64,000 nt of DNA from Verrucomicrobiia bacterium (GCA_030432565.1 JAUIGV010000009.1:1-64000), one strand, 5' to 3'; positions 1 to 8,457 are shown, counted from the first letter of the stretch. Notes: generated by a model from the letters alone, not told the origin. Made by a program: numbers and translations.

Positions 1-43
1 ATTCATCAATGCTCTTTTTGCTCATTTCCATGGCTGGCGCCAT

Positions 44-122
44 GGTGTCCTCTTTTATGAGGCAATGGGGACTTTGCCCGCCCAATCACAATTCCCGTAG
101 GGTGTCCTCTTTTGTGAGGCAA
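44..122. repeat. Pair of 22-bp direct repeats with nearby inverted repeats
   Basis: Two copies of a 22-bp unit lie at 44-65 and 101-122, period 57 bp, differing at one base (position 57 A, position 114 G). Each carries a small CCTC/GAGG dyad. A perfect 7-bp inverted repeat with a 4-nt loop sits just before at 28-45, and GGCAA/TTGCC can pair at 61-78. The block lies upstream of the PEP-CTERM gene. It could be a REP-like intergenic element or a regulator-binding array; the sequence alone does not decide. Confidence 0.6.
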
Positions 123-194
123 CACGCACAGCATCCGGAGAGGTGTTTTTTCTTGTATAGTGACCTTGTGGCTCGATAAGCTCCCCACAAGTCT

Positions 195-872
195 ATGAAA
201 ACAAGAGCGATAAGTCTTACAGGCCTGTTTGTGGGAGCTTCCCTCCAAGCCGCTGTATTTTACCCCATCAGCGACATCGGGACGAACATGAACTCCGGAA
301 ACCCTGGTGGTAATCCGCTTAGCAACATTATTCAGGGGGCTGGTGTTGGTTTTGACGCTGCCGAACCTCACGCGAACACCGGTGGAACCTGGTATACCGA
401 CGCTCCGGGAGGATTTCCTTCGGACTATATCGCGGTCAATGCGGGACCCGAATACATGTGGTTTGACCTTGGTCAGGATGTCGTGCTGACCGAGATCAGC
501 TATTGGGGATATGCGTCGACAAACCTCAATGGAATGCGAGAGTTTAACCTGAGCTTTGCTACCGATGCCGAAGGTGGTGCCGCTGGTTTGGGTGATGAGA
601 GCTTTGGAGCCTCGATTGCCGATAATCCGGCATTTACTGCCATTCTGGATCCGAGCCCCAGGCAAAGTTTTACATTCTCTCCGGTGACTGCACGTTATGT
701 GCAGGTGGAAGCGACCTCAACATTCTTCGGACTTCCACAAGGAGGGGCTGGTGCTGGTGGTGACCGGCTGGGAATTGGTGAGATTGCCTTTGAAAACAAC
801 CCGGTTCCGGAACCGTCAACAGGCCTCCTGGCAATGCTCGGAGCTGTCGTTCTTCTGCGACGGAAGCGCTAG
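195..872 (+). CDS. PEP-CTERM sorting-domain protein, discoidin-like
   Basis: A secreted protein of 225 residues. Residues 1-19 form a signal peptide. The C-terminus carries the VPEPS motif at about 204-208, then a hydrophobic helix and a basic RRKR tail. This is the tripartite PEP-CTERM signal, known to be processed by exosortase in bacteria that make exopolysaccharide. The middle (about 90-200) looks like a coagulation-factor 5/8 C-type beta-sandwich, with a late ARYVQVEATS stretch, so carbohydrate or surface binding is plausible but inferred. It stands alone and is followed by a strong terminator. No exosortase gene is in the window. Confidence 0.85.
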   Translation: MKTRAISLTGLFVGASLQAAVFYPISDIGTNMNSGNPGGNPLSNIIQGAGVGFDAAEPHANTGGTWYTDAPGGFPSDYIAVNAGPEYMWFDLGQDVVLTEISYWGYASTNLNGMREFNLSFATDAEGGAAGLGDESFGASIADNPAFTAILDPSPRQSFTFSPVTARYVQVEATSTFFGLPQGGAGAGGDRLGIGEIAFENNPVPEPSTGLLAMLGAVVLLRRKR

Positions 873-904
873 ATTCCACAAACCGTATTGTTTTTAAAAA
901 CAAG

Positions 905-930
905 GCGCCGGTTGATCCGGCGCTTTTTTT
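905..930. terminator. Bidirectional intrinsic terminator
   Basis: A 7-bp perfect GC stem (905-911 with 917-923) closes a 5-nt loop and is followed by seven T on the + strand. The other flank is A-rich (895-903), so it can also stop comF transcription coming from the right. It sits exactly between two convergent genes. Confidence 0.85.
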
Positions 931-1675
931 ATCCCCGGACGAGGGTAAGAACGGCCACTTCCGTGACTCCGCCCTCATTTTTTAGGACCTTGGCACATTC
1001 GTGTGCCGTAGCACCGGTTGTGAAAACATCATCGATGATGAGAGCCTTTTTCCCGGAAATTTCGGGTGCACACTTCTTCCTGATTTTAAAAGCGCCACGG
1101 AGATTCGAGAGACGCTGCTTTCTGTTCAATTTGGTTTGCGTGCTTGTAGGGCGTATTCGCTTGATGGCTTCGATTGTCTGGAGTCCGGTGAGCCGGGTGA
1201 GTTCCCGGCTCAGTTCATAGGCTTGGTTCCCCTGCCGCCATTGCTTCCTTTTCCAGTAAAGGGGCACCGGAATTAGAAGTGCGTCATTGAATTCGGCAAG
1301 CCGCGGATCCTCTTCCAGGGCCTCGTGGAGAAACCCTGCCAGTTCACGGGCAAGATAGAATTGTCGTTGATACTTGAGCCCGTGAACGAGGTGAAACGAG
1401 AGGGCAAGTCCCTTGAGCGCCGCTCGTGAGAAATCGAAATCGAACTTCAATCCATGGCAGTTTTGGCAGCGAAAGCTTTCTTCAATATTGCCATCAAACA
1501 CCTCACCGCATTTTTCGCAAAAGGGTGGAGTGACTCGAGGAAGTTCATCACGACAGTCGCCGCACAGGGAACGCCCCCGCGTGAGCGAACTTTGGCAAAG
1601 TTCACAGACAGCCGGATAAAGAAGATCGAGAATCCGGGTTGAAATCCGCAGGCCGTTCCTATCTCGTTTCCGCAT
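929..1675 (-). CDS. comF: ComF family phosphoribosyltransferase-like protein
   Basis: 248 residues, a normal ComF length. The N-terminus holds two zinc-ribbon-like pairs of CxxC (C24/C27 with C38/C41; C53/C56 with C70/C73). The C-terminal half is a type I phosphoribosyltransferase fold with the PRPP loop LIIDDVFTTGATA at about 212-224. ComF proteins are needed for DNA uptake in naturally competent bacteria and are otherwise conserved with unclear chemistry. It starts 2 bp inside the longest rightward frame of its neighbour, but that neighbour's true start lies further on. No other competence gene is in the window. Confidence 0.88.
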   Translation of the reverse strand: MRKRDRNGLRISTRILDLLYPAVCELCQSSLTRGRSLCGDCRDELPRVTPPFCEKCGEVFDGNIEESFRCQNCHGLKFDFDFSRAALKGLALSFHLVHGLKYQRQFYLARELAGFLHEALEEDPRLAEFNDALLIPVPLYWKRKQWRQGNQAYELSRELTRLTGLQTIEAIKRIRPTSTQTKLNRKQRLSNLRGAFKIRKKCAPEISGKKALIIDDVFTTGATAHECAKVLKNEGGVTEVAVLTLVRG

Positions 1676-1853
1676 GTTTGAGGTGATGTGCGTTGGTCAT
1701 CTTCCTCGAGAATTTAAAAACAGATGGCCCGGCATTGCGAGGAGAGATCGATGTCAGTTTGACAATCTTACGCACCGTGATTCAAATTGCTGTGAATCGT
1801 GGAAAACCGAATTTCAAAGTTGGTTTTCGAGTGAAAGTGAGAAAACTGGAAGC

Positions 1854-2114
1854 ATGACGAGGCACCAATGGCGGGGAGAAGATGGCGAGGAGGTTCGTTT
1901 TTGGCGGGCGAATTATCATGGGGGTCGTTTTGAACTTTATACCAAGACCGATGAGGACGATCGATGGGAAAAGCTTGATCCTCCCTCAAAGGAGGTCTGG
2001 GAAGCTCTCCGCGATGTTCTCTGGCGGAAATATCAGCGTAAGCGTTGCGCCTGGAATTTGGTTGCCAAGGTCGACAAAATTTTGGGTAAGCCTAATGAAG
2101 GACCCGGTGAATAG
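1854..2114 (+). CDS. Small conserved-looking hypothetical protein
   Basis: 86 residues from an ATG at 1854. The open frame extends back to 1674, but that extension overlaps comF's start and looks non-coding, so the internal Met is preferred. The protein is rich in Trp, Arg and charged residues (WRANYHGGRFEL; LRDVLWRKYQRKR) and has no signal or membrane segment, so it is probably cytoplasmic. Its 3' end overlaps the bioA start by 20 bp, which suggests translational coupling. I do not recognise a characterised family. Confidence 0.6.
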   Translation: MTRHQWRGEDGEEVRFWRANYHGGRFELYTKTDEDDRWEKLDPPSKEVWEALRDVLWRKYQRKRCAWNLVAKVDKILGKPNEGPGE

Positions 2115-3312
2115 GTGGGGCGCAGCAGACCATGCTCATTCCTGGCATCCTTTCACTGATCAGGAAATTTGGGAAAGCGAAGCTCCGGTTGTGATTTCCC
2201 GGGGCGAGGGGAGCTGGCTTTTTGATGTGGAGGGGAATCGCTACCTCGATGCCAATTCCAGTATCTGGACCAATATCCACGGGCACAGTCATCCGGTGAT
2301 TGTCGAGGCGATCCAGGAGCAGGCGGCCAAACTCTGCCATAGCTCGTACTTGGGTTTGGCGAATGACAAGGCGAGTGAATTGGCCGAGAAGTTGTGCTCA
2401 TTTTTTCCGGGTCGCTTGGAGCGATGTTTTTTTTCGGACGATGGTTCAACCGCGCTGGAGGTGGCCTTTAAAATGTCCCTGCAATGGCGTCAGCAAAATG
2501 GTGAACACGAACGGACGGGAATCATCGCGTTTGAAAATGCTTACCACGGTGACACATTGGGCGCGGCTTCAGTCGGAGGCGTTTCGAGGTTTATCAAAGG
2601 TTACGGCGAGGCAGGGCTCGAAGTTTATCGTGTTGGTTCGCTGGAGGATTTAAAGGTTTTGCCGGAAGTCGTCGTACAAACGGCTTCGGCAGTTGTCATC
2701 GAGCCGCTGATTCAGGGGGTGAACCAAATGCGTCCGTGGCCCCAAGGGATGCTGAGTGAATTGAGGGCTTGGGCGGCAAGTCTCGGGATTCATCTCATTC
2801 TCGATGAAGTGATGACGGGATTTGGTCGGACTGGCGAGATGTTTGCCTGTCAAAAGGAAGGGGTCATTCCCGACTTTCTTTGTCTTGCCAAAGGTTTGAC
2901 CGGCGGGACCATGCCGCTGGCCGCCACCCTGACGACAAGTGAGATCTACGAAGGTTTCAAGGGGCCGGGCCGGACCTTCTACTACGGTCATAGTTACACC
3001 GGGAATGCCCTTGGCTGCGCGGCGGCTCTCGCAAGTCTATCACTTTTCGAAACGGGAGAGACTTTGTCGGAAGTGGAAGAGAAGGGCGCTTATCTCGAGC
3101 GGGAGTTGGTCAGGATTCCGAAGATTCAGGAGGTAAGAAGGGTCGGGCTCGTGGTCGGGTTTGATATCGAGGGATGTGGTCAGGAATTTTGCCGTAAGCT
3201 CCGGGAACGCGGAGTTCTAACAAGACCGATTTTAAACACCATTGTCATCATGCCACCGCTATCCGTGACGATGGAAGAACTGGAATTTTTGGTTGAGGCC
3301 ATCGCCAGGTAG
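2095..3312 (+). CDS. bioA: Adenosylmethionine-8-amino-7-oxononanoate aminotransferase
   Basis: Class III PLP aminotransferase of biotin synthesis, converting 7-keto-8-aminopelargonate to 7,8-diaminopelargonate with SAM as usual amino donor. With the start at 2095 it has 405 residues. Family marks: HSWHPFT at 15-21, DDGSTALEVAFKM at 115-127, the PLP-phosphate aspartate in LILDEVMTGFGRTG (D237), and the Schiff-base lysine in LCLAKGLTGG (K266). YGHSYTGN near 298-304 is also BioA-like. No bioB, bioD or bioF lies nearby, so the pathway is dispersed. A related diamine or omega-amino acid aminotransferase is the main alternative. Confidence 0.85.
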   Translation: MKDPVNRWGAADHAHSWHPFTDQEIWESEAPVVISRGEGSWLFDVEGNRYLDANSSIWTNIHGHSHPVIVEAIQEQAAKLCHSSYLGLANDKASELAEKLCSFFPGRLERCFFSDDGSTALEVAFKMSLQWRQQNGEHERTGIIAFENAYHGDTLGAASVGGVSRFIKGYGEAGLEVYRVGSLEDLKVLPEVVVQTASAVVIEPLIQGVNQMRPWPQGMLSELRAWAASLGIHLILDEVMTGFGRTGEMFACQKEGVIPDFLCLAKGLTGGTMPLAATLTTSEIYEGFKGPGRTFYYGHSYTGNALGCAAALASLSLFETGETLSEVEEKGAYLERELVRIPKIQEVRRVGLVVGFDIEGCGQEFCRKLRERGVLTRPILNTIVIMPPLSVTMEELEFLVEAIAR

Positions 3313-3414
3313 CCCAAAGCAATGGGCATCGGAGGTCGTCGAGAATGAACTCCTTGGCAGACTGGGGTCAGGCGAACAAAGGGGGGCAGAAGAGGGCGAT
3401 TTTCATCAATGGGC

Positions 3415-4335
3415 TCAGTCGAATTCGGGTGCTTCAATTTCTCTCGATTGTCCTTTTAACAATCCTTCAGGCCCGAAAAGCCAGGCGAGGAGGAAGAGGA
3501 AGCCGGCGGCGGTGGCCATCATGCCGGAGCTGGTGGTGTCGGGCAGGCCGAGCAGGGGAGGGAGATGGGAGGCAACTTGTCCAAGGGCTGCAGAAAGGAC
3601 CGCCACAATGAGGCTGACGATGATGAGGACGGGAAGGTTTTTTGTGAGGAGAAAAGCGGTGGCGGGAGGAACAATGAGCATTGCGATAACGATGATGGAA
3701 CCGACTGCTTCAAATGCTGCGACCGTGGTCACGGCAACCATGGTCATGAGCAGGTAGTGCATGAGTTGGGGGCGAAAGCCCTGGGTTTCGGCCAGGCCGG
3801 GATCAAAGGAGGCGAGTTTGAATTCCTTGTAGAAAAGGGTGATGACGAGGGTGTTGAAGAGGAGAGTGGCCCCGATGATCAGAGCAGCGCGTGGGACTGC
3901 GAAGAATGAGGTCTCGTTTTCGAAGAGTGTGACCATATCGAGCGGGGTGTATTCGAGGGCACCATAGAGAACGCAACCGGCATCGAGATCAACGTGGTCG
4001 GCAGCCTTGCGAATGAGAACAAGTCCGATGGCGAAGAGGGTGGTGAAAACAATCCCCATGGCGGCTCCGCGTTCGACCTTTCCGAAGCGGGTGATCCACT
4101 GGGTAAAGAGGGCGGTGAGAATTCCGGCGATGGCGGCGCCGAGGAACATCCAGATGTTGGCCCGTGAGCCTGAGATAAGAAAGGCGATGGCCAGTCCGGG
4201 GAGAACGGCGTGGCTGATGGCGTCTCCCATCATGCTCATGCGGCGCAGGAGGAGGAAGGTGCCCGGAAGCGCGCACGCCATGGCACACAATCCTCCGACG
4301 AGGATGATGTGGAAGTCGTTTGTGGTCCAGTTCAC
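3415..4335 (-). CDS. ytgD: Metal ABC transporter permease (second permease)
   Basis: 306 residues, mostly hydrophobic, with the layout of ZnuB/MntB/SitD-type permeases (ABC-3 family): LLRRMSMMGDAISHAVLPGLAIAF near the N-terminus and repeated transmembrane helices to about residue 285. It is the last gene of a five-gene leftward operon, 12 bp after the beta-barrel gene. Systems with two permeases are the Sit/Ytg type, where both form the membrane channel. Unlike the first permease it has no C-terminal regulator. Substrate is inferred as Mn(II) or Fe(II) from the operon's binding protein. Confidence 0.85.
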   Translation of the reverse strand: MNWTTNDFHIILVGGLCAMACALPGTFLLLRRMSMMGDAISHAVLPGLAIAFLISGSRANIWMFLGAAIAGILTALFTQWITRFGKVERGAAMGIVFTTLFAIGLVLIRKAADHVDLDAGCVLYGALEYTPLDMVTLFENETSFFAVPRAALIIGATLLFNTLVITLFYKEFKLASFDPGLAETQGFRPQLMHYLLMTMVAVTTVAAFEAVGSIIVIAMLIVPPATAFLLTKNLPVLIIVSLIVAVLSAALGQVASHLPPLLGLPDTTSSGMMATAAGFLFLLAWLFGPEGLLKGQSREIEAPEFD

Positions 4336-4347
4336 GGGTAGAGGAAT

Positions 4348-5247
4348 TTAGAAGCGTTGAGTGAAGCCGGTGAAGCAGCCGAAGTCTTCAGAGTCGCTGT
4401 TGAGGCCAACCTGCACGCCGGCATCAAGGACGAAGTTTTCGTTGATCTCGTAGGTGAAGCCGCCGGAGTAGTAGGATTCGTAGCGGTCTTCCGCGATGAC
4501 TCCGATGTATTCGGTGTAGCCGCCGAGATTGCCAATGATGGTGTAGCCGATGACGGCGGTGAAGAGGAACTCGGTTTCGCTTCCGGTGCCGTCGTTGACG
4601 AAGTCAAGCTGGCCCTGAAGCCCGAGGCTGATGTCATCGGTTAGGGTTGAGGCCCAAGGGACGATGATTCCGCCCTGCCATTCGTCGCTGTGGGTGGGGG
4701 CGGTGACATAGGGCATGATGGCGAGGGCGGAGTCGCCGCTATCATTGCCCCGGAGGTTGTACTTGAGTCGAACGGTGAGGTCTCCGAAGCTGGTCCAATC
4801 TCCGGCGGTCTCGGACCTGACGTCGATGACCGCCTGAAGGTCGATGTTGTGAGTGAGTCCGGCCTTCATATTGATCTGACCATAAGTAGAGGTCTCGAGG
4901 CCTTGGTCGCGGCGGTAGTCGAAGAGGGAGGCTTCGATCTGGTAGCGCCCGGCATCGACGGTGATGGGTGATTCGGTTGCGTCGGGGCGATCAGGAGAGA
5001 GTCCACGGAGCAGGTGGTTGGGTGTGGGTTTAAAGAGGTTGTATTGCGTTTTATCGTAAACTGGGCTGGGTGGGATGCCGGGAATGTCGATTGCGTTGAC
5101 GACACCGATGAAGTCTTGATTGGTCCGAGTTCCAGTTAGTTTTCCTGAAGGGTGTTCTCTGTAGTGCGGCATGAATGCAATCGCTTTGAGGTCATCTGCT
5201 AATGTTGTGCCAATCAGGCTGAGGATGAGGATAGCGGGTGGTTTCAT
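4348..5247 (-). CDS. Outer-membrane beta-barrel, MetA-pathway transporter-like
   Basis: 299 residues from ATG at 5247 (a second ATG at 5253 is equally possible); the longer open frame overlaps the upstream gene and is discarded. Residues 1-17 form a signal peptide ending TTLA. The rest alternates polar and aromatic/hydrophobic residues in short strands and ends with a terminal Phe (TQRF), the outer-membrane barrel signature. It resembles the family annotated as 'transporter / phenol MetA degradation' (PF13557). Its place inside a metal ABC operon, 19 bp after the permease-repressor gene, suggests a metal-passing outer-membrane channel; that role is inference. Confidence 0.75.
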   Translation of the reverse strand: MKPPAILILSLIGTTLADDLKAIAFMPHYREHPSGKLTGTRTNQDFIGVVNAIDIPGIPPSPVYDKTQYNLFKPTPNHLLRGLSPDRPDATESPITVDAGRYQIEASLFDYRRDQGLETSTYGQINMKAGLTHNIDLQAVIDVRSETAGDWTSFGDLTVRLKYNLRGNDSGDSALAIMPYVTAPTHSDEWQGGIIVPWASTLTDDISLGLQGQLDFVNDGTGSETEFLFTAVIGYTIIGNLGGYTEYIGVIAEDRYESYYSGGFTYEINENFVLDAGVQVGLNSDSEDFGCFTGFTQRF

Positions 5248-5266
5248 ATTCATGAGGTGATAAGGT

Positions 5267-6625
5267 TTAGCCTGTAGGCTCGGACAGAGGTCCAAGCGCC
5301 TTCGGTTCGATGGTGTGAGGTGAGTCAATGGTGGGCTTGGAGAGGTCGAGTTCGGCTTCGAGTTGGTGGACGATTTCGGCACCGAGAAGGTGCTCGACCA
5401 TGTCGGCATCGCGGTCGACGTGGCTGGGTGCGATGTCGGCGTATTTGATGAGGTAGAGTTCCCAGAGCCGGTGGTTCCGGGTAATGCGTGAGGCTTCGCC
5501 GAAGCCGGATTCGGAGAGGCGAAGTTCGCCCGACGGCTGGCGTTCGATATGATCTTCGGACCGGGCTTGGCGGATCAATTTTGGGAGTTCTCCTTTTGAC
5601 CAGTAGCGGTGCTTGCGCAGAAGATCCATTGGGATGGGAAGGTTTTTGAGCGGCTTGGCATCCTGGGTTTCTTCGAGAATTTCGTATGTCGAGCGCAGGA
5701 GGTGTTGGCGGCCAACCTTGCGCTGCAATTTGAGATGGCGGAGGTAGCGGGGAAGGACGCCACGGGCGGTGCCGAAAATCATGCTGAAGAGGAACATGGT
5801 TGCGGCGGAGATGACGATGATTGCTCCGGCAGGGAGATTGGAATAAAGCGCCGAAATCGAAACCCCGAGCCAGCCCGAGATTGCTCCGATGGTTGCGGAA
5901 AGGAAAAGCATCCATCCGAGCCGATTGGTCCAGAAACGTGCTGCGGTGGGTGGGGTGATGAGGAAGGCGATGATGAGAATCAGGCCAACCGCCTGAAGAC
6001 CGACGACGGTGACTGCAGTGACGAGGGCCATCAAAATGATATCGAGCCAAAGAACGGGCCAGCCCTGCGCCGAGGCGAAATTGGCGTCAAAGCAGAGGAG
6101 AGTGAGTTCTTTTAAAAGGGCAATCGTGACTGCGGTGGTGATCACAAGGATGATGGCGATGAGAACGAAGTCAGACCAAACCATGGAGGCGGTCTTTCCG
6201 TAAATGAAGCCATCGAGTCCGGCTGCGCTTTGGCCCGGGATTCTCTCCACCATTTTTAGAATGGCGACTCCCAGGCCGAAGAAGACGGAGAGAACGATGC
6301 CCATCGCGGCATCATCTTTGAGGCGAGTGGTTTTGCGGATGGCCAGAACAAGCAAGACACCGAGGAGGCCTGTAATGGTGGCTCCGATGAGGAGGCCGGG
6401 CAGGCTTTTGCCGGTGAAGCCCAAGGCGGACATCAGGGCAAAGGCGATACCAATGCCGGGGAGGGTGGCGTGGGAGAGGGCGTCGCCGAGGAGGGATTGT
6501 TTTCTCAAAAGCAGGAAGCTGCCGACGAGACCTGCGGTGGCTCCGAGGAAGGCGACGCCAAGAACCACCAAACGTGTGTTGTAGTGTTCGAGGCGAAGAG
6601 TTTCGCTAAGGAGCTCCCAGGTCAT
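5267..6625 (-). CDS. ytgCR: Metal ABC permease fused to a DtxR/MntR-type repressor
   Basis: 452 residues. Residues 1-288 are an ABC-3 metal permease (SFLLLRKQSLLGDALSHATL at 36-55; ITPPTAARFW at 223-232). After a basic linker, 305-380 read as a winged helix ending GELRLSESGFGEASR, and 384-420 match the DtxR dimerisation/metal region: HRLWE (H385, E389) and MVEH (E411, H412). The position equal to DtxR Cys102 is Asp408, acidic as in MntR (Glu99), which hints at manganese. The same fusion is known in Chlamydia trachomatis YtgCR, whose repressor half is cleaved off and controls the operon. Cleavage here is inferred, not seen. Confidence 0.9.
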   Translation of the reverse strand: MTWELLSETLRLEHYNTRLVVLGVAFLGATAGLVGSFLLLRKQSLLGDALSHATLPGIGIAFALMSALGFTGKSLPGLLIGATITGLLGVLLVLAIRKTTRLKDDAAMGIVLSVFFGLGVAILKMVERIPGQSAAGLDGFIYGKTASMVWSDFVLIAIILVITTAVTIALLKELTLLCFDANFASAQGWPVLWLDIILMALVTAVTVVGLQAVGLILIIAFLITPPTAARFWTNRLGWMLFLSATIGAISGWLGVSISALYSNLPAGAIIVISAATMFLFSMIFGTARGVLPRYLRHLKLQRKVGRQHLLRSTYEILEETQDAKPLKNLPIPMDLLRKHRYWSKGELPKLIRQARSEDHIERQPSGELRLSESGFGEASRITRNHRLWELYLIKYADIAPSHVDRDADMVEHLLGAEIVHQLEAELDLSKPTIDSPHTIEPKALGPLSEPTG

Positions 6626-6637
6626 GGTTCTTTCGTA

Positions 6638-7417
6638 TTAAGAGCGTCCGACGTTCTTGAGCGCCTGGGCGACATCGTCGAGCAGGTTGAGTTTGCCGCC
6701 GTAGGTTTTTTGGAGATTCTCCCGCGTGAAGGTTTCACTGGTGGGGCCGCTGGCCACGACGCGCATATTGAGCAGCACCAGATAGTCGAAGTATCGCGAT
6801 ACGGTGGCGAGATCGTGGTGAACGCAGAGAACGGTTTTCCCTTGCGCATTGAGCTCCTGGAGGAGCTCGATAATGGCTTGTTCGGTAGCGGCATCGACGG
6901 CGGCAAATGGCTCATCCATGAAGTAGATTTGAGCGTCCTGGACGAGAGCACGGGCGAGAAAGACGCGTTGTTGTTGGCCACCCGAGAGTTGCGAGATTTG
7001 ACGCCTGGCGAGGTGACCGATGCCAACCTTTTCAAGGGCTTCGAATGCCTGTTTTTTTTGTGCGCCGGTAATGCGTTTAAACCATCCAAGTTTTCGGTAG
7101 GTTCCCATCGCGACGACATCGAGAGCGCTCACCGGGAAGTCCCAATCGACACTTTCGCGTTGCGGGACATAAGCGATGAGGTCGCGTTGTTGCTCGTAGG
7201 GTTTGCCGTAAATCAGGGCCTCGCCGGAGGTTTTTGGGATGAGTTCGAGACACGCTTTCAGCAGGGTGGATTTGCCTGCTCCGTTCGGTCCAACAATGCC
7301 GGCCAGGGTTCCCTCGGGGATGTTTAATTCGACATCCCAAAGAACGGGCTTGCGATGATAGGCCACGGTAAGGTCGTGGACCGCAAGCGGGAATTCGGGA
7401 GGGTGTTCCGGGCGCAT
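6638..7417 (-). CDS. ytgB: Metal ABC transporter ATP-binding protein
   Basis: 259-residue ABC ATPase of the zinc/manganese/iron subfamily. It has Walker A GPNGAGKST at 43-51, Q-loop near YVPQRESVDWDFP (83-95), signature LSGGQ at 144-148, Walker B IYFMDEP at 164-170, and an H-loop His in CVHHDL. YVPQ-x-x-x-VDWDFP is typical of Mn/Zn transporters. Its start abuts the stop of the binding-protein gene with no gap and it is 12 bp before the permease gene, so it is clearly operonic. Confidence 0.93.
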   Translation of the reverse strand: MRPEHPPEFPLAVHDLTVAYHRKPVLWDVELNIPEGTLAGIVGPNGAGKSTLLKACLELIPKTSGEALIYGKPYEQQRDLIAYVPQRESVDWDFPVSALDVVAMGTYRKLGWFKRITGAQKKQAFEALEKVGIGHLARRQISQLSGGQQQRVFLARALVQDAQIYFMDEPFAAVDAATEQAIIELLQELNAQGKTVLCVHHDLATVSRYFDYLVLLNMRVVASGPTSETFTRENLQKTYGGKLNLLDDVAQALKNVGRS

Positions 7418-8362
7418 CTAGTCGTTGAGTTTATTTTGGAAGCCGCCTTCGGGCGCGCTGCCGCCGAGGGCGTTTACGATGGTTGTGATATTGTGGTCCA
7501 TCATTCCAATGTAGCTTCCCTGGTAGGTTCCGGCGGGACCCATGGCGTCTGAGAAAAGCTTCCCACCGATTTTGACGGTGTGGCCCTTTTCGGCAGCCCC
7601 TTCGATCACCGTTTTGACAGATTTTTCCGGGACCGATGACTCAATGAAGATTGCGGGGATTTCGTTTTCAACAAGGTAGGAAACAAGGTCGTTGATGTCT
7701 TTGGTGCCGGCTTCGGATTCTGTTGAGATTCCCTGAATGCCGCGCACCTCGATCCCGTAGGCCCGACCGAGGTAGGAGAAGGCGTCATGAGCGGTGACGA
7801 GGACTCGCTGCTTTTGAGGAATGGTGGGAAATACCATGAGTGCATAGGTGTGAAGGTCGTTGAGTTTCTCCTGATATTCCTGGCATTGCTTTTGATATTG
7901 GTTGGCATTGTCCGGATCAAATGCGGCCAGTTCATCACCGATTTTTCCGGCGACTTTGGACCAGATGGAAAGGTCCATCCAGAGGTGGGGGTCTGGATGG
8001 TCGCCATTACCGATGAGTTCGACCTCAGCCAAGCCCTCGGCTACGGCAGAGACAGGGTTGTCCCGTTCTGCCCGGCTTTTGAGAATTGATCCCATCTTGC
8101 CTTCAAGGAAATGGCCGTTGTAAAGGACGAGTCCGGCCTTCTGAATTTTGTCGATCTCAGACTTGCTTGGCTGGTAGGTGTGTGGATCGGTGCCTTCGCC
8201 GATGATATTAATAACCTCTTGCTTGTCTCCGGCGATTTGACGCGTGACGTCCCCGATCATGCCCACCGTCGTGACAATCGTCCCGTCGGTCTTGGCCGCT
8301 TCATCCTTATTCGTGCAGGCCCCCAAAAAAAGCAAAGGAGCGAGGAGGAGTGATTTCTTCAT
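7418..8362 (-). CDS. ytgA: Metal-binding lipoprotein of ABC transporter (Mn/Fe type)
   Basis: 314 residues, cluster A-I (TroA/PsaA/YtgA) solute-binding protein. A lipobox LGAC places the lipidated Cys at 16. The four metal ligands can be read as H61 (DPHTYQPS), H126 (DPHLWMD), E241 (IFIESSVPEKS) and D272 (SDAMG). His/His/Glu/Asp is the PsaA/MntC pattern for Mn(II) or Fe(II); zinc proteins usually carry a third His, and there is no long His-rich loop. First gene of the five-gene operon, preceded by an 18-bp palindrome. Metal identity is inferred from the ligands. Confidence 0.9.
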   Translation of the reverse strand: MKKSLLLAPLLFLGACTNKDEAAKTDGTIVTTVGMIGDVTRQIAGDKQEVINIIGEGTDPHTYQPSKSEIDKIQKAGLVLYNGHFLEGKMGSILKSRAERDNPVSAVAEGLAEVELIGNGDHPDPHLWMDLSIWSKVAGKIGDELAAFDPDNANQYQKQCQEYQEKLNDLHTYALMVFPTIPQKQRVLVTAHDAFSYLGRAYGIEVRGIQGISTESEAGTKDINDLVSYLVENEIPAIFIESSVPEKSVKTVIEGAAEKGHTVKIGGKLFSDAMGPAGTYQGSYIGMMDHNITTIVNALGGSAPEGGFQNKLND

Positions 8363-8382
8363 ATACGTGAAGTGGCACCACG

Positions 8383-8400
8383 ACTTTGAATAGTCAAAGT
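8383..8400. promoter_or_regulatory. Perfect palindrome, probable operator of the metal operon
   Basis: A 7-bp arm ACTTTGA (8383-8389), 4-nt spacer and exact complement (8394-8400) lie 21 bp upstream of the first gene of the metal operon. DtxR/MntR-family repressors bind short dyads of this size at promoters, and the operon encodes such a repressor domain. On the minus strand TTAAAT and TACTTT, 18 nt apart, could form a promoter whose -10 touches the palindrome; that promoter call is weak. Confidence 0.55.
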
Positions 8401-8457
8401 AAAAAACTTGAAGTGTCGTATTTAAGGGGGATTTCGAAGGAATCTGGCGTAAAAAAA

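Noticed and set aside
7418-8362. Zinc (ZnuA-type) assignment for the metal-binding lipoprotein
   Set aside because: The third ligand is Glu (IFIESSV) and there is no long His/Asp-rich loop, which fits Mn/Fe binders better.
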